DNA of 64,000 nt from Antitrichia curtipendula (lineage: Eukaryota; Streptophyta; Bryopsida; Hypnales; Leucodontaceae): positions 22,856,254-22,920,253 of the forward strand of contig OX579641.1 in NCBI GenBank assembly GCA_951230915.1, written 5' to 3'. This document shows positions 35,584 to 50,054 of this stretch, in pieces; position 1 is the stretch's first letter; each line of letters opens with the position of its first letter. The notes beneath the pieces are model-generated. The model was not told the origin of the DNA. It made no database searches and worked only from the letters and a program-made list of their open reading frames with translations. Made by a program: the position numbers and the translations under genes.

Positions 35584-35611
35584 CCCCACTTTTGTGGGCA
35601 ACATTTAACGT
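35584..35611 (+). repeat. Isolated copy of the 28-bp hairpin repeat
   Basis: All 28 bases match the array unit at 35097-35208, in the same orientation. Between this copy and the array is GC-mixed sequence (CCCCGGGG at 35399) with no ORF of note, so array and single copy may be the ends of one element of about 540 bp. Confidence 0.9.
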
Positions 35612-36290
35612 CCACTGATTTTGTCGGCTAGGTCTACCCATTCGGTGATCATACAGCATATATTTGTATTTTGTACAATATTTTTCTAAACCATACTTGT
35701 AGAATGATTGTATAGTGTATATTATATTTTGTATAATGTCTTTTTTAGTCATACATACTTGTAGAATGTGTGCATGACTTCCATTTGGATTTTCTTGATG
35801 TGTGTTGCAACGATGGTGAAATAAAATGTTCAGTATCAATCTCGTGTTTCAAATTTAACAACAACATGCTCAATTAAGCAAAGGATTAGAGAATTTTATA
35901 ACATGGGATGGATACTAAACGTTTATTCATCATTGTTGTAACACACATCAAGAAAATTGAAGCGGATGATTGATGAAGATGCTATTTAGTTCTTAAAAAA
36001 AATCTACTATTCTACTTAACTTTAGTTTCAAGAGGTCATTACAGCTAAGTTAAGCAGAGGATTGGAAAATGCTAGAATTAGCATGCTAATTTAACTAATT
36101 TAACATACAACAAAGTGAAAATACATGATTACAAAAATGCACATGGCTTATCAATCCCCAATTAATGAAGGTTGTATGCAGGAACCACAGTTGTTTCAAA
36201 TCTATAATAGTTTAGAAATGAATTTACTAAATCTATCATTGCTTTGAAGCATCTCACTAAATCTATCATCACTTTGAATCATTCTTACTA
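35612..36290. other. AT-rich spacer, nothing recognised
   Basis: Short direct repeats only (CACTAAATCTATCATC near 36195-36270). No ORF or transposon end. Confidence 0.4.
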
Positions 36291-36754
36291 AGGTAAACCT
36301 GCCTATGACAGGCAGACCACCTAATGCAGACATCTACAAAACCACCCATTATAGCCTTACATCAACCCATTTCAGATTTTTGTCAATAAATGAGATTATG
36401 ACTTCATTAGGTTGGTTAGTGGCCAAAATCAATGCCTTGGGAGATGGCCATGGAGTTATTAGTGATTGTCATAGGACACTTACACCTTTAGAAAATTTGG
36501 TGATTGCTTTAGGTGGTAAGATGACCATTATAGAAACACTTTTTGCTGATTTGGGGTAGTCTACAGATTCTTTTAGACCAATTGGGCAGAACACTTCAAA
36601 AATTCATAACTAATTCATATTTTGTCCAAAAAATAAAATTCCAGCTGCTTCCTTCATTTCTTAGATTCGTCTTTGTATGAAAAAAAATCAGAATTTTTTT
36701 GGTAATGGCAACATGACAAATCAATTATTTTGCCTGTCATAGGCAGGTTTACCT
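36291..36754. mobile_element. AGGTAA-end TIR element, 460-bp subfamily copy 2 (TA target)
   Basis: It has perfect terminal inverted repeats of about 24 bp beginning AGGTAAACCTGCCTATGACA and is flanked by TA (36289-36290, 36755-36756). Length 464 bp. The TIRs themselves contain a small palindrome (GCCTATGACAGGC). It is related to 10454-10911. An 84-aa ORF inside is not recognised. Confidence 0.85.
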
Positions 36755-36868
36755 TAGTTCTTCAAAAAATTCGAAAGTGTTGTTGCTGAAGCTACATCTA
36801 GAATATTCAATTGAATGGTGCAATTATTGAAGAAGAAATTGGAGAAGAAATTGATGGTGAAGGTAGAA

Positions 36869-37140
36869 TCAAATGAGGTTGCTTCTTTTGAGACTACTGA
36901 AATTTTTGTAGCTTGTAATTGAGAGTTTGCCAAGAGATATCACTGCTTCCGCACTGGCTATATTTTGGAGAACACGCATTTCTATTCCATCTTCGTTTGT
37001 GTTGTAACGCATATAGCCTTCTCGAGAATTGTGATCACTAAGCTTCATTCCTATTTCAGTTGGCACTCCCATAGCATTCAAGTGGCTAACAATGGTAACT
37101 CTAGTAGTCTTAATCAAGAAGCATCCAACATCACAACTTG
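36869..37140 (-). pseudogene. Tyrosine-recombinase-like C-terminal fragment (Crypton-type?)
   Basis: The minus strand reads TTRVTIVSHLNAMGVPTEIG...LSDHNSREGYMRYNTNEDGI. This follows the C-terminal pattern of eukaryotic tyrosine recombinases of the Crypton/KIAA1958 kind: (H)xxR-x-T-x(8)-GVP-x(6-8)-(G)H-x-S-x-x-G-x-x-x-Y, with R, H and the putative nucleophile Tyr in place but the first His replaced by Lys/Thr. There is no ATG; upstream codons are open only briefly, and the catalytic domain's first half is not seen between 37140 and the CACTA element. Probably a relic; assignment is by pattern only. Confidence 0.45.
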
Positions 37141-37744
37141 AAATATCTTACACCGTTTACTTGAGCCAACTTGAAATGCTCTTTATTCCAACTCGAGATT
37201 GAGAGTACCACTTCAAACAAAATCAAGGAATAAAAGTTGTGATAAAAGTAAAGCATGAAGAGGAACTTACTAATCAATATACCCAATCACTTATATGTTA
37301 GGAAGAACAAAAGTTTTAGTAAACTAGATCTACCAAACTACCAAACTATCAAACTAGATCTTAGATAAAAAAGATGGAAATATAAAATTGAGCTACTTAC
37401 AACTTAGGATTACGTAGGATGCCATCTATTGGTTACAAGAACAATGGATGAGGCCTTAGTTCATTAGGAAGCCACTTAGGAAGGTGTCCAAATATGTATC
37501 AAAAGTTAGAACCACATCTGGTAGGTAGTACATAACTTGACACCAAAGTTTCTCAGACAGACAATGCTTTAGATCAATCTTATGGTTCTTTGATGATTTT
37601 TCATCAAACTAAACAAATTTGCCAAAACGATCTTCATCAAACTCAAAGTCGATATCACACATATTGTAAAATACATACTGAGCTCTTACAAAAACAATTA
37701 CACTAATATAGAAAGCTAGCCGGAGTTGACAACGAGCATCAATA
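37141..37744. other. Spacer between recombinase-like relic and CACTA element
   Basis: The minus strand contains decayed coding-like stretches (FDEDRFGKFV; YYLPDVVLTFDTYLDTFL) that may belong to the same dead element as the recombinase fragment, with stops between them. No intact ORF. Confidence 0.3.
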
Positions 37745-38779
37745 CACTATAAGAAAACGGACTTTTTTGAAACGTCAAAAAAACCACAAGAATGTCTTGT
37801 ATATGACGCAAAAATAATCAGCATTAACGTCTCCTAAAATCCGTTTGATTAGACGGGGTAAAAACATGTGAAAATTTGGAAGAACGCATCACTTTTGTAC
37901 TCGTTTTTCCAAAAATGTGGGTGACAACAGAGTCTACTGAGGTCCTCAAAGGTCGACACATGGAGGGCACCTAAGTGCCACGAAGGCGCTACTCGGACGG
38001 GCACTACCACGTAATTTTTTTTTTAAACTTGACCGCGTCTGACGTGGAGGTCAGAGAATCTGACATTTTTCATCCATCCCATTCTTTTCATCCAATCTAT
38101 TTTTTCAAAAAGTAATTAGTTAACATAAATTAAAAAATAAAAGTAAACAACAAAAAAAATGTAGAATTCACCAAGAAGCAAAAAAATTACCATTTACCAT
38201 CAATTTTATTTTGATGGAAAAATTACATAAAAATGAACATTTTAAGGGTCATATTTATATCCATTCTTTGTCCATGGTGTGACAAACGATATGGGATAAA
38301 TAGCCTATGTTGTTTGAGACATCCAGCTTGACATCCAACATGTTGTTTTAGACGTCCAACTCGACGTCCATCCATCCATCCTTTCTTTTTTTTTCCCAAA
38401 TATGCCACATGGCTGCCCTTTGCTAAAAAATTGTCCATTATGAGACAAACGATATGGAATAATTAGCCTACATTGTTTAAGATGTTTAGCCTGATGTCCA
38501 ACTCGACGTCCATCCATCCATCCATTTAATTTTTTCCAAAATATGCCACGTGGCTTCCCTTCTCTAAATCTACTTGCTGACGTGGCAGTTTATGTTCTAT
38601 GTGACATTTTATAGAAACATGGCCATGTTGTAGTTGACATTGTTACAAACATAGCCGTTCACAGTGACATGGTTGCATTTTCTGCAAAACACGTACATGT
38701 TTTTTGGAACATTTGACGTTTGAAAAAACACAACGCATTTGTTGCTAAACACCACCAAAAATATGCTTTTCTTATAGTG
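37745..38779. mobile_element. Non-autonomous CACTA (En/Spm-type) element, 1,035 bp
   Basis: It begins CACTATAAGAAAACGG and ends GCTTTTCTTATAGTG: 13-bp inverted termini CACTATAAGAAAA. It is flanked by a 3-bp duplication ATA (37742-37744 and 38780-38782), as expected for CACTA elements. Inside, a ~160-bp unit is tandemly duplicated (about 38266-38428 and 38429-38575), each with GACAAACGATATGG, CAACTCGACGTCCATCCATC and AAATATGCCAC.TGGC. No transposase reading frame, so it would depend on a partner elsewhere. Confidence 0.92.
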
Positions 38780-38782
38780 ATA

Positions 38783-40392
38783 GTAAAGTTGCCTTTTAGG
38801 ACTTTGGCATAGAAAAGACAAACATGCAACTTGCATTAGCATTTGATAGCATCAATCTTTTCAAGCTTAATAATACAAATTGGTCGATGTGACCTATGTT
38901 GATCTTGACATACAACTTTGAGCCTTGATTTGTGATAAAGAAGATCTTTATTCCATTTTGCATTATAATCTCCAAAAAGCATTCACCAACTTTGAGCAAT
39001 GTCCATATGGATGATATCCAATTTTTCTATGTACAGACTCATATAGGGCTTATGTTGTAAGAGTTATAAAGGTTGTCTTTCATGTAGATCAAAAATGGAA
39101 GTAAGGATGGCAAAGACAATTGATGTTCTTCCAAATCATAGCATCCAAGGTTCAAAGATAGTATATGATGGCATGTAGAGGCGTTTAGCTCATCATTATC
39201 TATATTGTTGTAATAGAAAGTTTAATAATGAACCTTAGCATTGTTGTAGTCCTCCAATTATATCTGGATTAGAGGTCACCAGATATGATGCATGGAGACA
39301 ATCACACCTTAATCTAAGTGGTAAAGAAAATGCAAAAGATGGTCTAGTGCAATGCATGAGGATTAAATGACTAAGTGAGTTGTTTTTAATTCTATATTGG
39401 CAGATATAGTATTTGCTTCCCTTTCTTATTAATATTGATGTAGGCCATGCTACTTATGTGCTTGACATTTTTGACATGACTTGTGTGAACATTTTATCTT
39501 CACCCTTGAAATAATACAATCACAACTAGGTTCAATGTGGAATATGACTCTCGTAAGTCATATCTTTGGTCTATGTGAATGTCATTGGTAATTTTATGAA
39601 TAAATGTAATATTGTTTTTGGAAATGCAGTGTTCCATTTTTGGCATGACTACAAGCATTATGTGATTGCAACTAGTCATATTTTGACCAGTATATGTTGT
39701 GAAATATGACTCAAGTAATATTCCAAATGATTGAGGATTACGTTTCTTAGATTTGTGTGCACATTTTGTGACTGGAGTAACTAAGGTCTAAAATACCTTC
39801 AGTCATAAACTACAATCTTATTTTTCATACAATTAAAATGAATATGATGCGTTGCACTCATAAGTCAATATGGTTTAGTATGTGTATAAAAATTCATGCA
39901 ATTAAAAATAAGTACATATGATCTTAAATATACACAAGAGATAGTCATATTAGAGAGAAAAAATGTGAGGGGATTTGACTCTCTTCAATGACATTTATTA
40001 TTCATTGACACAATACATATACCCAAACACGCTTGTGGGGCCTATATTCCTTACATTATTGTGAAGATGTTGGCTCTCTATTGTCTATTGTATTACAAGT
40101 AGCCTCCATCGATTTTGTTCTAGCTTCCAGTGTGCATGTTCAATTAAAAAGTTTATTTTCAACAAATGAAAAATAAAGGTCAACCTCCAAGGATACAACA
40201 ACAAAAAATTTGTTTAAAATACAAAATATCAAAACAATTATACATCTGTAGAAATCATGAAAAAACAAGAAGAAAAAACAACAATGGTGATGGAAAAAAC
40301 AAGAGGCAACAAGCAACAAGAGGACACAAAATGCAAGAAGTAAGAACTACCAAGAAACATGAACTAATTAAGAGGTAACAAGAACTAATTAA
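38783..40392. other. AT-rich region grading into a purine-rich degenerate repeat
   Basis: 38783-40150 has no recognised features. From about 40170 the plus strand becomes A/G-rich with recurring AACAAGAGGCAACAAGAAG-like units (~20-25 bp); this continues after the inserted element as 40977-41340. Confidence 0.5.
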
Positions 40393-40972
40393 TCCCTAAA
40401 GCCCCGAGGGTGTTTTCTACCAAAAATCACTCACAACTACCAGTTCTGTTGTATTCACTTAAGGAAACCATTTTTTTAAATTTTTTCTGGAAATTCAACT
40501 GTAGGATCTTGTACTTAACTTGTTTGAGATCATGTAGTAAAAATTTCATCAAGCTTCACTGTACGGATTGGAAGATATTAGCATTCAAAGTCGAACAAAA
40601 AGTTTTTTTTCAAGAAGATGCTTAAATTGCCCAAAAAACTAAGATTGTCCATAATTTTCTCATCCCTAGTCCAAATAGAATGAATCAAAGCTTTACGTAT
40701 AGGTAAAAACATAATATTTTAGGAAAACAATTCAAAAAAATTATTTTGATATTTTTTAAGTTTTGGGGGCTGCCCGCCAATCTCCATTTCTTGCTCATTG
40801 TGCCATAACTTTTTAATCCGGCATCTGATCGAAACAAAATTTATATATCTACAAAGCTCTTGCAAAGCTACACAACCTCAAAAAATCTCAAAAAGTTTCA
40901 CTTCAAATTGAGACAATAGGAACCTACCCGGACCCATTTTGTCCCCCAAGGGGACAAGCGGGGCTTTAGGGG
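40393..40972. mobile_element. TTAA-flanked TIR element, short subfamily copy 1 (580 bp; piggyBac-like ends)
   Basis: Ends are TCCCTAAAGCCCCGAGG and ACAAGCGGGGCTTTAGGGG, i.e. inverted repeats YCCCTAAAGCCCCG, between TTAA at 40389-40392 and 40973-40976. The purine-rich repeat on either side (GGTAACAAGAACTAA / GAGGTAATAAGAACTAAG) reads as one tract once the element is removed. TTAA duplication plus a CCC-type terminus is the signature of piggyBac-superfamily elements. No transposase. A subterminal palindrome TGTCCCCCAAGGGGACA is present. Confidence 0.85.
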
Positions 40973-40976
40973 TTAA

Positions 40977-41340
40977 GAGGTAATAAGAACTAAGAGGTAA
41001 CAAAAGATAAGAACTAAAAAAATAAAAAAAGCAAGAACTAAGACGCAACAAGAGACAAAAACTTAAAGGTAATACAAAACAATAACTAAGAGGCGATAAG
41101 AAGCAAGAGCTTAGAGGTAACAAGAGGCACGAACTTAGAGATATCAAAAAACAAAAACTAACAAGCAACAAGAAATAAAACTAAAAGACAACAAGAAGCA
41201 AAAGTTAAGATGCAACAAGAAGCAACAACTAAAAGACAACAGAAAGCAACAAAAAACAAAAATTAAAGGGCAACAAAAAGTAAGATCTTGGAAGCAACAA
41301 AAGATAAGGAAGAAGAGGCAAAAAAATGGCGGCTAGGATT
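40977..41340 (+). repeat. Purine-rich degenerate tandem repeat (~20-25 bp unit)
   Basis: Fifteen or so loosely conserved units of the type AAGAGGTAACAAGAAGCAAGAACT run to about 41340. The complementary strand gives Leu/Ser-rich ORFs (for example 40878-41171) that are products of the repeat and not genes. Confidence 0.6.
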
Positions 41341-42414
41341 TCAAAATCTGTAAAAAGTGGCAATTAGGGTTTTAAAATTTTTAAGAAGTGATGGCTAGGG
41401 ATTCAAATCCTAAACAATGGCTTACTCCCAAAAAATTATTGCCTACATTTTTGAAGGCAACCCTAAAAAATAACTATTGTATAAATGTGACTACATAGAG
41501 TCACATGCAAAAATGTAATTAACAAATTTAACTAGATGTTTTCCAAAAATATTCCTTGTTGTTCTTTATGAAACGCTTTGACATTCCCTTAGGGTGTATA
41601 TTATACAACCATCAAGTACAAGGTGTCAAGGCCAAAATATGATTGATAATCATTTTTGTAGTCATATTTTCTCTCAAGGTGTTGGCTTCTAAAAAATATG
41701 CAAGTACTTACCTATCATCTCCAATCATATTTTCAGTCATAAAATACATGTTTTATTATAGTGTAAGCACCCTCTCCATCTCCCACAAGAACTTCTCCAT
41801 CTCCTAAGTCCCTATCACTGACGTTGTAGTAACCTCCTTCATGTCCAAGTACCTTCCCAAACCAAGGTAGTGACTTCCTTAGCTTCTAAACAACCTCCCA
41901 AACCAACGTAGTGACTTCCTTTGATTTTAAACAACCTTCCAAACCTCAAACAACAACCTTGAGCGAGGCAACAATTTTTCAACTCCAACTAACAATCCTG
42001 TAATTTGAGGTAGGGGCTTAATTAGCCAATGGCAACTTTGCCAGGGGTTTTCTTCTTACATGAGCTCTAAACAATGTAACTCTAATGACCAACGAGTTCC
42101 TACATTAGCACAAATTGCATCAAGAAACATAGTGCAATATTGGCCTAAAAACGTATTAGAAAAAAAAATCAAAGGCATTCGAAGATAACTCCTATGAGTT
42201 CTTTAATACTTCTTTCAAACTTTACATTGAGTTGGAAGAGGACACAAAGTACTATATAGAGAAATGAAAAACAATGACTCCACCTCTATTATAATATTGA
42301 TTTGTGATCCAAACCATATTTAGACCAAAACATTCTTTTTCATGTGCTAATCTGCCTTGTTATGGCCTTACGTGCTCATTGTGATACTACAAAACCCTTG
42401 TGCTTTCCAATGTC
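41341..42414. other. AT-rich region with a possible CACTA-type right end
   Basis: 41748-41763 reads ACATGTTTTATTATAGTG, similar to a CACTA right terminus, and the preceding 130 bp is rich in TCATATTTT/AATATGA subterminal-like motifs. No matching left end was found. Otherwise nothing recognised. Confidence 0.3.
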
Positions 42415-42570
42415 TAAGCAAACAATTTTTGTTGGACATTCAATGTAACAATCCATATTTTTATGTCAACAATGACATCCAATACAACATGAAGATGTTA
42501 CATAGGATGTCATTGTTGGCATAAAAATACATGTTATTACATTGAATGTCCAACAAAATCCGTCTGCTTA
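42415..42570. repeat. Long hairpin (66-bp arms, 24-nt loop)
   Basis: The left arm ends ...TATGTCAACAATGACATCC (to 42480); the right arm starts GGATGTCATTGTTGGCATA (42505). The arms share GTTGGACATTCAATGTAA and pair along about 66 bp with few mismatches and small bulges. It could be a foldback transposon end or a young small-RNA precursor locus; the sequence alone does not distinguish them. Confidence 0.85.
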
Positions 42571-44618
42571 ATTAGACACAAGTTTCTAATAGTATGGCTT
42601 GCACCTATTTAATTCCATGAACAATTTTTGACTTGTTGTGCCAGCCCATAGTCCCTAACAATTTTTATCATCTCATTTAGTCTCATCGTGTACACCAAGT
42701 TATTAATAGGTGCACGTCATGAATTTTTTCTTTTGTCAAAATTGCAACTACTAGGCTATAAGATACTATTGCTTTATTGTTGTATTTGTTTGATGAATTT
42801 ATTTTATTTCAACACTATTTTAATATTTTTTTTTAAATTTCAGCAATGAAAGCATGTGATTATGTAAAAAATTATGCAAATACTTTTAAACTATCTAGTA
42901 AAGTACAATATATATAGTGTGAATGTGCAGTTTGTCTTTTGATAGATGATTGAGATGTTTTAATTGTTTGGATGTGGATGTTGTAGCAAGTCAAAGACAA
43001 TGTTTGTGCTCACAACATAACATCCTATGCACATTTTACAAATTATTGAGTGTTTTGATCTACAAAAATTGTTTTTTAAAGATTTGGCTAAAGATTGACA
43101 TTGAGTAGTTTATTTTGACTTGGGAAGCAAAGAAATTTATTGCCACTTCAGGGCTATAGCATAAAATTCCATCTTTAATGACTTAAGAAGTTTCAACCCA
43201 AGAGTGTGAATCATATTTAAGGATGTACACTAAATTCTATATCTTCTACTCAAGGATGCAAATTAATTTTGAAAGTCAAATACACTCACAAGTACACGCT
43301 AGAGAATAATATTTTCTACTTTGAGCACTTAAATCTTACATTTGGTAAGAATTTGAGTTTGAAACTTTACATATGGAGTTGTATGTGCTGTTGAGATTAA
43401 GATTCCATAATTTAAATTTCATTTTTTACATTTCTTTTTATTCAAAAATCTTGACTTACTACTCTTCATGTATTTCCTGGACTCAAAATTCAAAAGTATT
43501 TTGGGGTTTACTTTACGTTGGTTATAATATGGTGGTTGGAATACCTTGTCATCTTCTTTTTTTAATTTTTTATTCTAAACATTGTATAGTTTAAAAAAAA
43601 TAAAAAATCATGAAACAAAATGAATGGATGAAAGCAACCAATTTAGATATAACAAGGTGATTCATTATAGCTTGGCCCTCTTAGAACTATTCTCCCAACT
43701 CGGAAAAAGGTTCAATGTGGAATGTTGTAGTTGGTGTACATGGTTGCTTCCATTGAACTATTGAAGAATTTATACTTACTCAAAAAGATGGTTAACCTTT
43801 CTCCAAAGAAAAAAGATGTATGGAATAAATGCATTAGTTTTGTTATGCTATAGATTGTGAAATGTATAATCTCATTGTTTTGATGAGAATAGAAAAAAAT
43901 TAAAAATTAGATAAGGTCAAGAAAACATAAACTACCACCAAATCTTTTTTGTAATTTTTAGGGTGGATTCTCGTGCATATTTAAAAATTTACAAAGCATT
44001 ACAACAGTTTATCCACAAAAATATGCATTAAACTTGTTTCATCCAAATTTCCTTTTAGTTCATTGGCTAAGAGATAAATCTTCAACATGCGATTTACATT
44101 AGAAAATATATCCTCACCATCTCATCGACTAAAAAATAAATCATTTTCCAACAACGTGCACCCAACAATTTCCACAAGAAAAAACAGAAGGGGTAGTCAC
44201 ACCCTTTGAGAATACGAACGTGATGAGAGAAAAGAGGATCCAATAGGAAGCCGTTGAGCAAGAAGACGGTGTGCCCCCCTTTTGAATGTGAGCACCATGG
44301 TTTTTTTGGAGGTTGAGACTAATTCACTGTCATAAATGCATGCAGGTGGTGCGGAATGTAGGTGGCGCTAGCAATGCAGAAGTAGGATTGAACTTGGAGT
44401 GTGAGAAACAGGACATGCGTCAAACAAGGTGAAAGTGACATAAGCAATAGTGAAAAATTGTCGAAGAAAATCATTCTTCAACCCATTTCTTCACCTCTAG
44501 AGCATAAGAATGGCACTTCCCAAACCTCGGAGGTTGAGAGATCCCAAAAAAAAACCCTTAGAAAATGCCATGTGTCCAATCTTCGAGAATCATCCGCTTC
44601 TTAGAAGGTGGGTAACTA
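42571..44618. other. AT-rich region containing the second copy of the ~380-bp dispersed repeat
   Basis: 42571-44150 shows no recognised features. About 44170-44550 is the inverted homologue of 9930-10310 (GAGAGAAAAGAGGA, TTGTCGAAGAAAATCATTC, CAAACCTCGGAGGTTGAGAG). Confidence 0.5.
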
Positions 44619-44901
44619 AGGTAACTACACCTAAAATCACACAAATAAGCATTTCAGCTGGGTTCTCATTATTATATTGGAACACTTTTTGTGGGGTCCT
44701 TTTGGAAGTGAAAAGGGGATTTTAGATTCTCTTAGAATGCAATTTATGGACACTCTATGAATAAACTAAAAATTTCCAAAGTTTTGAAAATAGGTGTTCC
44801 TCAAAACGATGATAGACTCTCATGAATAGTGGGAGTACATTTTAGGCAAGAATATTTAGCGTACAATTTTAGGTAGCATGCCGTTTTAGGTGTAGTTACC
44901 T
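44619..44901. mobile_element. AGGTAA-end TIR element, ~285-bp subfamily copy 2 (TA target)
   Basis: Termini AGGTAACTACACCTAAAA are perfectly inverted; flanked by TA (44617-44618, 44902-44903). It is 283 bp, inverted relative to 11311-11600. Non-coding. Confidence 0.88.
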
Positions 44902-48378
<3,477 letters not shown>

Positions 48379-49400
48379 AGTGTTCTCTATTAACCCACTT
48401 TTGCAATTCAACTGTGAGGCAGTTTTGAAACGGTAGACAATTTTGGGGATGGTGTTAGGAATTGGAGCAGGGTGAATTTTTACCCTGTCATGTAGGTCAG
48501 CAAATAGGTGAGTTGGACAGGTGCTTGAGACCTTACCTCATCTGGTTTGTACATCCTCTTTAATGAATAGACACAGTAACAACTATGCCGAATCCGGATT
48601 TGTATCTAATGAGTTTTGTGCAATGTTTGCATTAATGTTTGGGCTTATTAAATTTGTTGTTGCTATGAGATCGGACATTGTCCTACCTGTAATTCTGTTC
48701 GTAGTTTAGCATCGTCAAATATTTTGATTACGGTTATTATGCCGTTCTGGTGCCCTAGTCTTGAGCTTGCTCTGTAGCATCCATCACTTACTACCCGATT
48801 GTTCCAATTTTGTGTTCATGAAAGTAGGTTGTACAAGTCAGAATAAGATAACGTAGTGCATGCATGTCTGCTTCGAAGAGGGGCGGGACTTCCAATGCAG
48901 CAACAGTATTTTCTTGGGAACTCGCATCGAATAGGATTTGCCCCCGCCTTGGTCGGCAAGTTTCAAGCAGTGTAGTCAAGAAGGCGGACGAAGAGCAGGT
49001 ATTGAGTAGACTCCTCAAGGGGAAGGTCTGCGAGGTCGAATCTAAAAAGAAAATGAACCATTACGTTTCAATTTGTATCTAGTACGCACGGGTTTAAGGG
49101 ATAAGATTGATTGGGTAAAGTTTTAACAGCTACGTATTGCATTAGATATTCATCTGAGCAGAGACTAGAATTCGTCAGTGCCCAAGTCGTAACATGAAAG
49201 AGATGATAAAAATGTCAACAACCCTTTGCGCACAATGCACACAACTAAGCTTAGTCCAAGGACAACGTCAACCTTTACAATGTGAAATTCAATTACGACG
49301 ATATTGGTTCCATATTGAAACAACAGGGAGTAATATTGAAACTGGCGCTGAAATCCAACTTCAAATAATTATTTACTATTATTAGGTCATACTTCATTAT
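48379..49400. other. HSP90 3' UTR and downstream spacer
   Basis: 48379-48720 is the likely 3' UTR. A plus ORF at 48864-49082 (MSASKRGGTSNAATVF...) and the overlapping minus ORF are not recognised. The 11-mer CGTCAGTGCCC at 49173-49183 recurs at 50056-50066, straddling the AAATT array. Confidence 0.4.
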
Positions 49401-50054
49401 AAATTAAATTAAATTAAATTAAATTAAATTAAATTAAATTAAATTAAATTAAATTAAATTAAATTAAATTAAATTAAATTAAATTAAATTAAATTAAATT
49501 AAATTAAATTAAATTAAATTAAATTAAATTAAATTAAATTAAATTAAATTAAATTAAATTAAATTAAATTAAATTAAATTAAATTAAATTAAATTAAATT
49601 AAATTAAATTAAATTAAATTAAATTAAATTAAATTAAATTAAATTAAATTAAATTAAATTAAATTAAATTAAATTAAATTAAATTAAATTAAATTAAATT
49701 AAATTAAATTAAATTAAATTAAATTAAATTAAATTAAATTAAATTAAATTAAATTAAATTAAATTAAATTAAATTAAATTAAATTAAATTAAATTAAATT
49801 AAATTAAATTAAATTAAATTAAATTAAATTAAATTAAATTAAATTAAATTAAATTAAATTAAATTAAATTAAATTAAATTAAATTAAATTAAATTAAATT
49901 AAATTAAATTAAATTAAATTAAATTAAATTAAATTAAATTAAATTAAATTAAATTAAATTAAATTAAATTAAATTAAATTAAATTAAATTAAATTAAATT
50001 AAATTAAATTAAATTAAATTAAATTAAATTAAATTAAATTAAATTAAATTAAAT
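49401..50054 (+). repeat. (AAATT)n pentanucleotide array, about 131 uninterrupted units (654 bp)
   Basis: Every base from 49401 to 50054 follows the AAATT period; I see no substitution or indel. The preceding CATTATA and following CCGTCAGTG mark sharp edges. The real length in the organism may differ, since such arrays are hard to sequence and assemble. Confidence 0.97.

Noticed and set aside
40878..41171. 97-aa Leu/Ser-rich minus ORF resembling a signal-anchor protein
   Set aside because: It is the reverse reading of a purine-rich tandem repeat.
48864..49082. 72-aa plus ORF downstream of HSP90
   Set aside because: No recognisable domain, overlapping minus ORF of equal length, no splice context.
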